A stretch of 64,000 nt of DNA, taken from positions 1-64,000 of the forward strand of contig JAAENC010000844.1 of assembly GCA_024224815.1 (NCBI GenBank), read 5' to 3'. Origin of the DNA: Chloroflexota bacterium. GTDB lineage: Bacteria; Chloroflexota; Anaerolineae; Anaerolineales; Villigracilaceae. Shown piece by piece: positions 51,971 through 60,063 of the stretch; the stretch's first letter is position 1; every line of letters begins with the position of its first letter. The position numbers and the translations under genes are program-made. A model generated the notes under the pieces. The model was not told where the DNA came from, ran no database searches, and saw nothing but the letters and a program-made list of their open reading frames with translations.

Positions 51971-54253
51971 ATGTCTTCATTAAATCCCTTTATCCCCCTA
52001 TTAATTTTCTTCGTAGCAGAAGTGCTTTTTTATCTTGCTCTTATTGTTGTCGTTTTGCGCAGACGCGAAGGGCAAAAACTGGCTGCTTACCTTACTGCGT
52101 TTTATGCTTTTATCGCGCTTTTTGTACAAAGCGGGCAGTTGGCCTGGCAAGCAAATCTCCTGCCTAATTTATCGCCGTTTCTGCTTGAGAAAACACATTG
52201 GTATAGCTCCCTTGCTCTTTCTTTTCTGCTCATATTTATTCTTTACGCATTTCTTGAGAAAAAGAAATTCGAAATATGGATGGCAATTGGCGCTTTTTGG
52301 GGAATTGTTCTGGCTTTACTCGCGCTCAACATTACCCAAATCCCTGAAGTTCTCTGGACAAACGACACTTGGATGATCCCGCGGGAAAGAGCGTCATTTG
52401 GCATTATTAGCCTGGCTTGGCTCAGTTTTACCTTAGGCTCTCTTTTTACTTTTCGACGTGCTTATAAAAATACGCGCCAACCTTTACATCGCAATCGTTT
52501 AAGTTACTGGTTGCCTGCTTTAGCACTTCTTTTTAGTGCAGATGCTCTATTTATTAATTTCCTACCCAATTGGGGAGCGCCATTTCGCCTACTCGGTGCC
52601 GGTATGCTCGCCTACGTTATTATTACGCACCATCTCCCTGATCTACAACAAATTACACGTAGTGCGTTAATTTATCTATCTACTACGCTACTTGCCAGCC
52701 TTTTCTATTTGCTCGGCTTTAGTCTTGCGCAAAATCTGTTCCCAACATTTGTAGACAGCAACCCTCGCCTTGCAGGCACTGTTGTAGCCCTTCTTTTGGC
52801 AACTGTCTATCGTCCTATGCTCAATTTTATCGAAAGAATAGTAGACCATTGGATGCGCATAGAAAATGTAGATGCGAGCCAAACCATTAATGAATATAGT
52901 CAGAGCATTAGCAATATTCTCGACATGGAACGCCTCGCGAATGTCACCGTTAGCCTCATCATGGAAGCAATGGGCATCAAACGTGGATTTCTCTTCCTCG
53001 TTGACAAAGAAAATAAAGAAGATGGCAACCATTACGCCCTACGCGCAGTACGGAATGCAGGAGAGCGACCGATCAACGTGATCTGGCTTAATGAAGAGGG
53101 TCCCATCTCCCAACATCTTGCCGAAAAACAACAACCGCTACTCCAATTTGACCTCGACGTGCTGCCGCTTTTCAAAAATTCCCACCCCGAAGAGCGAAAC
53201 TGGCTAAACCGTCTCGACGCAGAGGTTTACGTCCCCATCTTTGCAAAACGCGAATGGATCGGCCTCTTTGTCTTGGGTGGAAAGCTTTCAGGCAATCGAT
53301 ATTCTAAAGAAAATCTACTCACCCTTAGTGCTTTAGCAGGACAAACTGCCGTAGCTCTTGAAAATGCTCGTCTCGTAGAAAATCTAATTGAACTAAACAA
53401 CAAAGTACGTGATGCTTATCGTGATCTTGAAAATACCAAAAGAGATTTGGAGAAAATCGACCGGACAAAGTCAGACTTTATCAGCATCGCCTCACATGAG
53501 CTACGCACCCCGCTAACAGTTATGCGTGGATACACAGAGATGTTGCTAGAAAATCCTACACTAGAAAAAGCTGTCCGCCAAATGCTCAAAGGAATTCACG
53601 ATGGGACCTTGCGTCTACATGAAATCATGGACAGTCTCTTTGACATTGCCCAAATAGATGCGCGCACCCTAGAACTCGAGCTAGAACCAATAGATGTAGG
53701 GAAGTTGATCAGCGAAGTCAGCATCAGCCTAAATAAAAGAGCGAAAGAACGCGAGCAAAACATCTTGCTAGATCTGCCTCCCTTGCCTGGCATCAAGGCC
53801 GACCCAAATACTTTGCGAAAAGTTTTTTACCATCTTATTTCCAATGCTATTAAATTTACCCCAAACGAAGGTGAAATTATTATTCGAGGAAAAACACTTC
53901 CCTTTAGCAATGAAAGCTTACCCGAAGGCGGTCTTGAAATTATTGTCAGCGATACTGGCATTGGTATAGATCCGAATTTTACAGAAATCATTTTTACAAA
54001 ATTCTATCAACCCAATGAACAACTAAACAAACACTCCACGGGCAAAAGCAAATTTAAAGGTAGCGGCGTAGGCCTAGGGTTAGCTCTCTCTCGAGGAATT
54101 GTTGAAGCTCACGGAGGAAAGGTTTGGGCAGAAAGCTCAGGGCACGACGAAGAAAACTTCCCCGGAAGCCATTTCCATGTCACTCTACCTCTGCGTAAAC
54201 AACCCAAAGGTAGCACACTGCCAATTGGCGAAGCGATAAAGCAACGCATCTAA
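51971..54253 (+). CDS. Membrane histidine kinase with GAF domain
   Basis: About 760 residues: eight or so hydrophobic segments (about 8-275), GAF (320-460), coiled coil, HisKA with H509 (IASHELRTPLTVMRGY) and HATPase_c with DTGIGIDPN and GVGLGLALSRG. The multi-TM sensor resembles the membrane part of the cyclase at 39151 in style. No adjacent response regulator. TATACT lies 9 nt before the ATG, so the leader is very short. Confidence 0.9.
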   Translation: MSSLNPFIPLLIFFVAEVLFYLALIVVVLRRREGQKLAAYLTAFYAFIALFVQSGQLAWQANLLPNLSPFLLEKTHWYSSLALSFLLIFILYAFLEKKKFEIWMAIGAFWGIVLALLALNITQIPEVLWTNDTWMIPRERASFGIISLAWLSFTLGSLFTFRRAYKNTRQPLHRNRLSYWLPALALLFSADALFINFLPNWGAPFRLLGAGMLAYVIITHHLPDLQQITRSALIYLSTTLLASLFYLLGFSLAQNLFPTFVDSNPRLAGTVVALLLATVYRPMLNFIERIVDHWMRIENVDASQTINEYSQSISNILDMERLANVTVSLIMEAMGIKRGFLFLVDKENKEDGNHYALRAVRNAGERPINVIWLNEEGPISQHLAEKQQPLLQFDLDVLPLFKNSHPEERNWLNRLDAEVYVPIFAKREWIGLFVLGGKLSGNRYSKENLLTLSALAGQTAVALENARLVENLIELNNKVRDAYRDLENTKRDLEKIDRTKSDFISIASHELRTPLTVMRGYTEMLLENPTLEKAVRQMLKGIHDGTLRLHEIMDSLFDIAQIDARTLELELEPIDVGKLISEVSISLNKRAKEREQNILLDLPPLPGIKADPNTLRKVFYHLISNAIKFTPNEGEIIIRGKTLPFSNESLPEGGLEIIVSDTGIGIDPNFTEIIFTKFYQPNEQLNKHSTGKSKFKGSGVGLGLALSRGIVEAHGGKVWAESSGHDEENFPGSHFHVTLPLRKQPKGSTLPIGEAIKQRI

Positions 54254-54277
54254 GCTTATAACTTCTCTTTTTTTGTC

Positions 54278-54306
54278 TTGACTTTTTTAGATTTTCCCTG
54301 TATTAT
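54278..54306 (+). promoter_or_regulatory. Promoter of the cold-shock gene leader
   Basis: TTGACT (54278-54283), a 17-bp spacer and TATTAT (54301-54306). The leader to the ATG is about 145 nt, as is common for cold-shock genes, and contains a terminator-like hairpin. Confidence 0.8.
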
Positions 54307-54355
54307 CTTCTCGTAAGATGCTCTGCGTAAGTTCACGTTGGAAAGAAGAAAGTGA

Positions 54356-54392
54356 TGGCTCGAGGCTCTTTGACCTCGAGCCATTTTATTTT
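54356..54392 (+). terminator. Terminator-like hairpin inside the cold-shock leader
   Basis: TGGCTCGAGG / CCTCGAGCCA with an 8-nt loop followed by TTTTATTTT. It lies between the promoter and the coding sequence, so it could end a leader RNA of roughly 80 nt or attenuate the gene. Confidence 0.75.
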
Positions 54393-54457
54393 GACCCTCC
54401 GATGGAACTGGCAAGTGCACGACCAATTTTTTTATTTGCCATAAGGAGGCAAACAGA

Positions 54458-54667
54458 ATGACAGAACGTATTATCGGCACAGTCAAATGGTTCAACGGCA
54501 CCAAAGGCTACGGTTTCTTGGCTCGCGAAGATGGACCTGATGTATTTGTTCACTACAGTGCCATTCAAGGTGACGGCTACCGCAACCTTCAAGAAGGCCA
54601 GCAAGTTGAATTCACCGTTGAGCAAGGCGCAAAAGGCCCCCAAGCCACCAACGTCGTAGCTCTCTAG
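54458..54667 (+). CDS. Cold-shock domain protein
   Basis: The 69-residue protein has RNP1-like [11 protein letters not shown] and RNP2-like VFVHYSAI, the complete CspA fold. It binds single-stranded RNA/DNA and acts as an RNA chaperone. AAGGAGG precedes the ATG. The start [16 protein letters not shown] is classic. Confidence 0.97.
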   Translation: MTERIIGTVKWFNGTKGYGFLAREDGPDVFVHYSAIQGDGYRNLQEGQQVEFTVEQGAKGPQATNVVAL

Positions 54668-54686
54668 TCAATTTTCTTGACAACTA

Positions 54687-54718
54687 AAACGCCCTCTCTT
54701 TCGAGAGGGCGTTTTTTA
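54687..54718. terminator. Bidirectional terminator
   Basis: AAAACGCCCTCTC-TTTC-GAGAGGGCGTTTT between the cold-shock gene and the convergent lipoprotein gene. Confidence 0.95.
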
Positions 54719-54748
54719 TTTTCAAAACACCTTCACGCATTTTTTCGT

Positions 54749-55432
54749 TTATGGCGTTGGTGTGAGAGTGAGAGAAGGTGTTGGAGATGCTGTCAAATAG
54801 GGGTAGTAAAAAGTTAGAGAAAGAGTTGGATCTGTAGCCTCATCGCCCTCCGATCCCCCTACCCAATAAGTATTGCCATCCGCTGCTATTACTTGCGCAA
54901 AGAGCCAACCAAACTCAGGATTTTTATTCATAACCCCTGTTAGTGTAAAAGCAGAACCTTGCTCTTCCATAGGTCCGCCAATTGCCTTATTGGGCACTGA
55001 ACGAAGGGCCACACCATTTCGACGAACCACTTTAACCATTAGTCCCGTAAGATCACTAAATTTTTTGTTTGTGCCTATATTCCCTCCTGTACCGCTGGGC
55101 ATCCTAACAACATCACCTGTTTTCCAACCAGGCCATTCTGTTCTAATGAAGGGGGTGCTTGTTGCACTAGGAAGCGGCGTAGGTGTAACGCTAGGTTTTG
55201 GTACAAAAACAAAGGTTGTTCCCGTTGGGTAAGGCGTTAATGTTGGGCGAAGTGTTGCAAGCGTAGGTGTACTGGTATGCAAAGATCTCGCTACATCTGT
55301 CTGATAAGCCGCGGCGGTTTGTGTCCCGGCTACTACAGTAAAAACAAATCCCGGATCCTGAGAAGGTTTTGGCGAACAAGCAACTAAAACCAAAGCAAAC
55401 AAAAATATACTTATATTTATTTTCTTCTTCAT
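54749..55432 (-). CDS. Lipoprotein with T/P linker and SH3-like domain
   Basis: About 227 residues. Lipobox LVLVAC at the end of a clear signal sequence. A T/P-rich linker follows, then a domain with VRRNGVALRSVPNKAIGG and WLFAQVIAADGNTYWVGG that resembles a bacterial SH3 domain. Start 55432 is chosen with GGAG upstream; the longer frame is unlikely. Surface-anchored, role unknown. Confidence 0.75.
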   Translation of the reverse strand: MKKKINISIFLFALVLVACSPKPSQDPGFVFTVVAGTQTAAAYQTDVARSLHTSTPTLATLRPTLTPYPTGTTFVFVPKPSVTPTPLPSATSTPFIRTEWPGWKTGDVVRMPSGTGGNIGTNKKFSDLTGLMVKVVRRNGVALRSVPNKAIGGPMEEQGSAFTLTGVMNKNPEFGWLFAQVIAADGNTYWVGGSEGDEATDPTLSLTFYYPYLTASPTPSLTLTPTP

Positions 55433-55636
55433 ATTTCTCCATTTCTTTCTTTCAGAGATTATACCCAACCTACTTTCTTTGGCAAAAGTTTTTCTTTTGC
55501 TCAAATACTTCAAACTCTTCAGGACAATCTGTAATACCCAAAACCTGATATTCTTCCTCCCCTTTTTTCAGATTAGGTTAATCTAAATGTGTAAAATTAT
55601 ACAGCTTGACTAATCTTTTTATTGGAGACTTTAACT

Positions 55637-56116
55637 ATGAAAAACTCAAAATTCATTATCGGCGGCTTATTCATCCTTGCTGCTGTTGTTTATCTGATTG
55701 CATCATCCACGCAAGCTAGCGCGGAATACTTCATGACCATCGAAGAAGTTAGAGAACAAGAATCTGAAATTGTCGGAAAATCCCTACGTATCTCTGGAGC
55801 CGTTTTAGGTGACACAATTGATTACGACCCTGACACACTCACAATTACCTTTACTGTTGCTCACGTTACGGGCGACAACGACGAGATCGAAGCAAACGGT
55901 GGGCTTGCTCTAGTGCTATATAATGCAGTTAGAGAAGAAGGAACACCACGTCTTGATGTTGTATATAATGGTCCTATGCCTGATTTGCTTCAAAATGAAG
56001 CACAAGCCATTATGACAGGATATATTGACGCTGACGGTCTATTTTATGCAGACGAACTTCTTCTGAAATGCCCCACAAAATACGAAGAAGCTGTCCCTGA
56101 TCAGTCAGAGGGCTAG
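55637..56116 (+). CDS. ccmE: Cytochrome c maturation protein CcmE, Cys-type
   Basis: About 159 residues: signal anchor (6-25) and an OB-fold (SLRISGAVLG, VVYNGPMPDLL, QAIMTGYI). In place of the usual His of the HxxxY motif it has C145-x3-Y149 (LLKCPTKY), the Cys-type heme chaperone known from some archaea and deltaproteobacteria. It carries heme from CcmABC to CcmF. ATG 55637 has GGAG 9 nt upstream. First gene of the ccm locus. Confidence 0.9.
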   Translation: MKNSKFIIGGLFILAAVVYLIASSTQASAEYFMTIEEVREQESEIVGKSLRISGAVLGDTIDYDPDTLTITFTVAHVTGDNDEIEANGGLALVLYNAVREEGTPRLDVVYNGPMPDLLQNEAQAIMTGYIDADGLFYADELLLKCPTKYEEAVPDQSEG

Positions 56117-56305
56117 AAAAAGCCAAATACCAGAAAATTTGAAATGGCAGCCACCAAGCTAAAATCATGTTTGTTGCGCGATATCCACAAGCGTAAATAA
56201 ACGATAGATGGTTGCTTTTCCATCTGTAAATTCATTAGAAAATCCGCAGAAGCACAGAAATATCATCCTTAAAAATTCTGCGGCGAAAATCATGGAGTAA
56301 TCTTT

Positions 56306-58270
56306 ATGCTTCCAAGTTTGGGATACGGAATTCTCGTCATCACCCTGCTCGTTTTGATTTATAGCGTAGCTGTGGCTATTTATGGGGAAGTAAAAAAATC
56401 TGCGGCTATGGTTGAAAGCGCGCGTCGCGCTATGTTGTTGGCGTTGCCACTTATTACTGTGGCTTCGGCAATTCTTATATATTTGCTTATCAACGACCGC
56501 TACGATGTGGAATATGTTTGGTCGGTGACCAACCGCTCAATGCCAATGTACCTGAAAATCACCGCTTGGTGGGGCGGACAACCGGGATCGCTCCTGTTTT
56601 GGAGTTGGTTGCTCTCCTCTTTCACTTCGGCTGTGACGCTCCGCAAATGGGATCGCGACCGCGAACTGCTCCCTTGGGTTTTGGTTGTTACGGGCATAAC
56701 TTTAGCTTTTTTCATTTCCCTGAACGTCTTCTTTGAAAACCCCTTCAAACTCGTTCCCGCGGGCGTTTCTATTCCGCTGGATGGACGCGGACTAAACCCC
56801 CTTTTGCGGCATCCGGGCATGATTATTCATCCCCCCGCCCAATATTTAGGATTTGTCGCTTTCACGATTCCTTTTGCTTTCGCTATCGCTGCGCTGATTA
56901 CTGGTCGCACCGATGATCGCTGGATACGCATCACTCGCCGCTGGACACTTTGGGCATGGCTTTTCCTTTCGCTTGGTCTCGTTCTTGGTATGCGCTGGGC
57001 TTACGATGTACTCGGCTGGGGCGGTTACTGGGGCTGGGACCCGGTTGAAATTGCCGCGCTCATGCCCTGGCTAACAGGAACGGCTTTCTTACATTCTGTG
57101 ATGATCCAGGAAAAACGGGGTATGCTAAAACACTGGAATATGATTCTGATCATTTTAACTTTCGACTTGGTCATTTTCGGCACGTTCCTAACCCGCTCTG
57201 GCGTGCTTTCTTCCGTTCATGCCTTCGCCCAAAGCGAAATCGGGCCGCTTTTCTTTGTTTTCATCGTCTTTATTTTTGTGGCTTCTTTCGCTCTACTCAT
57301 TCACCGTTGGGTAGATCTGAAATCAGAAACAGAAATGAAGTCCATGCTCTCAAGAGAAGCTCTCTTTTTGCTTAACAACTTGCTTTTCTTGAGTATTCTC
57401 GTTGTGAGCTTCTGGGGCGTAATGTTCCCGCTCATTTCTGAACTTTTCACAGGCTCAAAAGTAACTGTAGGGCCTCCTTTTTACGAACGCGCAACAGGGC
57501 CACTTTGGGGCGCATTAATGCTCTTGATGGGCGTTGCTCCTCTTTCTGCTTGGGGCCACTCCACCATTAAAACTTTAGGCCGTTCCATCTGGAAGCCCGC
57601 TGTAGCCGCCCTCATCGCTCCGATTTGGGCGCTCATCGCAGGCATCACCAACTGGGTCGCACTAATCGGCTTTACCCTGATCGCATTGGTTATCACCGTT
57701 TCCATCCGTGAATTTTGGCGTGGTGCGCAAGCTCGCAGCAAAAGATCGGGAGAAAGCTTCTTCAGCGAACTCTGGAAACTAATTAAGCGTAATCGTCGTC
57801 GTTATGGTGGCTATATCATCCATATCAGCATGGTTTTGATGGGTATCGGCATTATCGGCATTGAACTCTTCCAGAGCGATACTCAGCAACATCTCGGCAT
57901 TGGCGACCAAGTCGAATTGGCGGGCTATACCGTCCAATACGACAGATTAGACCAATTCCGTCACGAAGATGGGCGTTTTATCACACGCGGGGAAATGTCT
58001 CTTAGCAAAGATGGCAAAGATCTCGGCACGCTCGCTCCTCGCTACGATCTTTACCCGGATGGGCAGCCCATGACCATCCCTGCTGTCCGCAGCACCCTCG
58101 TTGACGATGTCTATATTATTCTCGTCAATTGGGAGGGCATCACCGCTGAAAGCACGCCCTTTAAGGTCTACCACAACCCGCTCGTAAAATGGGTCTGGAT
58201 CGGCGGCTATGTCTTTATTGCAGGCATTATTATCGCAGCCTGGAGAGACGAGGAAGAAGAGAAAATTTAA
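56306..58270 (+). CDS. ccmF: Cytochrome c heme lyase subunit CcmF
   Basis: The 654-residue protein has about 14 hydrophobic segments. The WWD heme-handling motif is WGGYWGWDPVEIAALMPW, with WWGGQPGSLLFW earlier. A large extracytoplasmic C-terminal domain precedes the final TM. It ligates heme to apocytochrome c. A hairpin (CCGCAGAA / TTCTGCGG, 56244-56283) ends 22 bp before the start codon. Confidence 0.95.
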   Translation: MLPSLGYGILVITLLVLIYSVAVAIYGEVKKSAAMVESARRAMLLALPLITVASAILIYLLINDRYDVEYVWSVTNRSMPMYLKITAWWGGQPGSLLFWSWLLSSFTSAVTLRKWDRDRELLPWVLVVTGITLAFFISLNVFFENPFKLVPAGVSIPLDGRGLNPLLRHPGMIIHPPAQYLGFVAFTIPFAFAIAALITGRTDDRWIRITRRWTLWAWLFLSLGLVLGMRWAYDVLGWGGYWGWDPVEIAALMPWLTGTAFLHSVMIQEKRGMLKHWNMILIILTFDLVIFGTFLTRSGVLSSVHAFAQSEIGPLFFVFIVFIFVASFALLIHRWVDLKSETEMKSMLSREALFLLNNLLFLSILVVSFWGVMFPLISELFTGSKVTVGPPFYERATGPLWGALMLLMGVAPLSAWGHSTIKTLGRSIWKPAVAALIAPIWALIAGITNWVALIGFTLIALVITVSIREFWRGAQARSKRSGESFFSELWKLIKRNRRRYGGYIIHISMVLMGIGIIGIELFQSDTQQHLGIGDQVELAGYTVQYDRLDQFRHEDGRFITRGEMSLSKDGKDLGTLAPRYDLYPDGQPMTIPAVRSTLVDDVYIILVNWEGITAESTPFKVYHNPLVKWVWIGGYVFIAGIIIAAWRDEEEEKI

Positions 58271-58329
58271 TGGGATAAAAAGCCGCTTCGCCCTCAATTT
58301 AGGCTTGCTCCCGTCTACAGGACATTTCT

Positions 58330-58842
58330 ATGAAAAAATTTAATATCTTGCTCCTTCTCATCATCTTGCTTTCGCTATTTTCTATTGGCACTGTTGCTGC
58401 TCAAGGCGGCACAGAAGAGATCAGTGATGACGAAGTAAACGCTATCGCTAGCCAGCTCTTCTGCCCGGTTTGCGAAAATACACCCCTTGATGTTTGTGAA
58501 ACACAAGCCTGCAAACAGTGGCGTGAATTGATTCGCCTACAACTTTCTGAAGGCGCTACAGAGGCAGAGGTCAAGCAATATTTTGTTGATAATTATGGCG
58601 CACGAGTACTTTCTGAGCCGCCACGCGAGGGATTCAGTCTTTTGGTCTATTTTGTGCCACCGGTGATTATTTTGCTCGGTATCTTCATCCTTTTTCGTGC
58701 CTTCAAGCAATGGCAAAAAAATGACGAAGACGAGGCAGATGCTTCCACAACGGAGGCCAGCCCAGTATCCGCGAGCGAGACGAGCGATCCAGAAGATGAT
58801 TATCTGGCTCGTTTTGAAGAAGAATTGCGGAAGAAAGATTAA
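58330..58842 (+). CDS. ccmH: Cytochrome c maturation protein CcmH
   Basis: The 170-residue protein has a signal peptide (1-24) and the redox motif FC45PVC48ENTPLDVC, followed by RELIRLQLSEGATEAEVKQYF. A C-terminal TM (about 100-120) and an acidic tail follow. It reduces the apocytochrome CxxC for heme attachment. Two additional Cys (in DVCETQAC) are not in the E. coli protein. Confidence 0.93.
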   Translation: MKKFNILLLLIILLSLFSIGTVAAQGGTEEISDDEVNAIASQLFCPVCENTPLDVCETQACKQWRELIRLQLSEGATEAEVKQYFVDNYGARVLSEPPREGFSLLVYFVPPVIILLGIFILFRAFKQWQKNDEDEADASTTEASPVSASETSDPEDDYLARFEEELRKKD

Positions 58843-58880
58843 CATCCCATTTTTGAGATTGGATGTGCAAGGAGAAAGAA

Positions 58881-59468
58881 ATGACAGAAAACACCCCTGA
58901 GAACACCGCTCCCAAACGTGGGATGCCATTGTGGGTACAAATTACCGTCTGGACTGTTTTGGTCGCGTTATTGGTGGTCGTCTTTATGGGCCTGCAACGC
59001 GCAAAAGAGGGGAATGTACAAGCTGGCGCTGAAACTGGCGAATTTGATTTCACGATGCCTCTTTTTGAAGGCTATGAATACGAGGGCGCAGAAGAGATTT
59101 CGCTAACCGAATTACGTGGAAAAATTGTCGTGCTCAATTTTTGGGCAAGCTGGTGTGTAACCTGCAAAGACGAAGCTGTAGAACTTGAAGAGGCTTGGCG
59201 ACTTTACCAGCCCGAAGGCGAGGTAGTTTTCGTTGGCGTAGATTATGTGGATACCGAGCCGGAAGCGCGCGGCTATCTTGAAACTTACGATATTACTTAT
59301 CCCAATGGCCCTGATATGGGCACTCAAATTTCGCAAGCCTTCCGCATACAAGGCGTGCCAGAAACCTATTTCCTTGACAGAGATGGTGTTGTGCAACATG
59401 TACAAAAAGGGCCATTCCGCTCAACAGAGCAAATTTTGAATATCGTCAACACATTATTGGCAGAATAA
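58881..59468 (+). CDS. ccmG: CcmG/ResA-type thiol-disulfide oxidoreductase
   Basis: About 195 residues: one N-terminal TM anchor (about 18-38) and a thioredoxin domain with WASWC92VTC95 and cis-Pro motif GVPETYFLD. It keeps CcmH or apocytochrome reduced. ATG 58881 has AAGGAG upstream. It lies between ccmH and the CcmI-like gene, with a G-U-containing hairpin (59473-59497) after it. Confidence 0.93.
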   Translation: MTENTPENTAPKRGMPLWVQITVWTVLVALLVVVFMGLQRAKEGNVQAGAETGEFDFTMPLFEGYEYEGAEEISLTELRGKIVVLNFWASWCVTCKDEAVELEEAWRLYQPEGEVVFVGVDYVDTEPEARGYLETYDITYPNGPDMGTQISQAFRIQGVPETYFLDRDGVVQHVQKGPFRSTEQILNIVNTLLAE

Positions 59469-59519
59469 AAGCGCAATGCGCCTTTTTGGTGCATTGCTTA
59501 TAAAAGACAGGAAAAAAAT

Positions 59520-60002
59520 ATGGACATCGGTGCAATTTTTATACTTTTGGCTTTAGTGATTTTAATTGCCATGTATTTGGCGCAACCTTATTTGGAAAAA
59601 CGTGCCAAGGTTGTTTCTGCAGAAGAACTAGAACTTTCTGCTTTACTTGCAAAACGCGACGACGTGATTAGTGTGCTCAAAGAATTAGAATTTGATAATG
59701 CACTCGGCAAAGTCCCTGAGGGAAATTATCCTAAACAAAGAGAAGAGTTGATGGAAAAAGGCGCAGAAGCCTTACGTCGAATTGACGCCTTTAAATCTGG
59801 CACAAGTGGTTCAGGCGATCAGCTTGAAGAAGCAATTAGAGCACGCCAAGCGGGTGCTTCTGCAGAAGATGATGAAATCGAATCTCTTATCGCAGCACGG
59901 CGCAGCAAACGCAAAGATAAATCGGGCGGTTTTTGCCCGAACTGCGGCAATCCTATTTTGAGTAATGATAAATTCTGCACAAGTTGCGGAAAAAGAACAT
60001 AG
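59520..60002 (+). CDS. CcmI-like protein with C-terminal zinc ribbon
   Basis: The 160-residue protein has an N-terminal TM (about 4-22) and a helical region (30-95, LLAKRDDVISVLKELEFDNALGKV) that resembles the start of CcmI/CycH. A zinc ribbon closes it (C-x2-C ... C-x2-C in FCPNCGNP and FCTSCGKRT). CcmI chaperones apocytochrome; the zinc ribbon replaces its TPR part here. The assignment is by position and the N-terminal pattern. Confidence 0.7.
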   Translation: MDIGAIFILLALVILIAMYLAQPYLEKRAKVVSAEELELSALLAKRDDVISVLKELEFDNALGKVPEGNYPKQREELMEKGAEALRRIDAFKSGTSGSGDQLEEAIRARQAGASAEDDEIESLIAARRSKRKDKSGGFCPNCGNPILSNDKFCTSCGKRT

Positions 60003-60015
60003 AGAATTAGATATT

Positions 60016-60044
60016 AAGGGGCGGGTCTAAGACCTGCACCTACA
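60016..60044. repeat. 29-bp palindromic repeat, copy 2 (diverged)
   Basis: AAGGGGCGGGTCT-A-AGACCTGCACCTAC in the gap before the cytochrome gene. Two or three mismatches relative to the perfect copy at 63389-63417. Confidence 0.7.
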
Positions 60045-60063
60045 GTAAGAAAAGGTATTTTTT

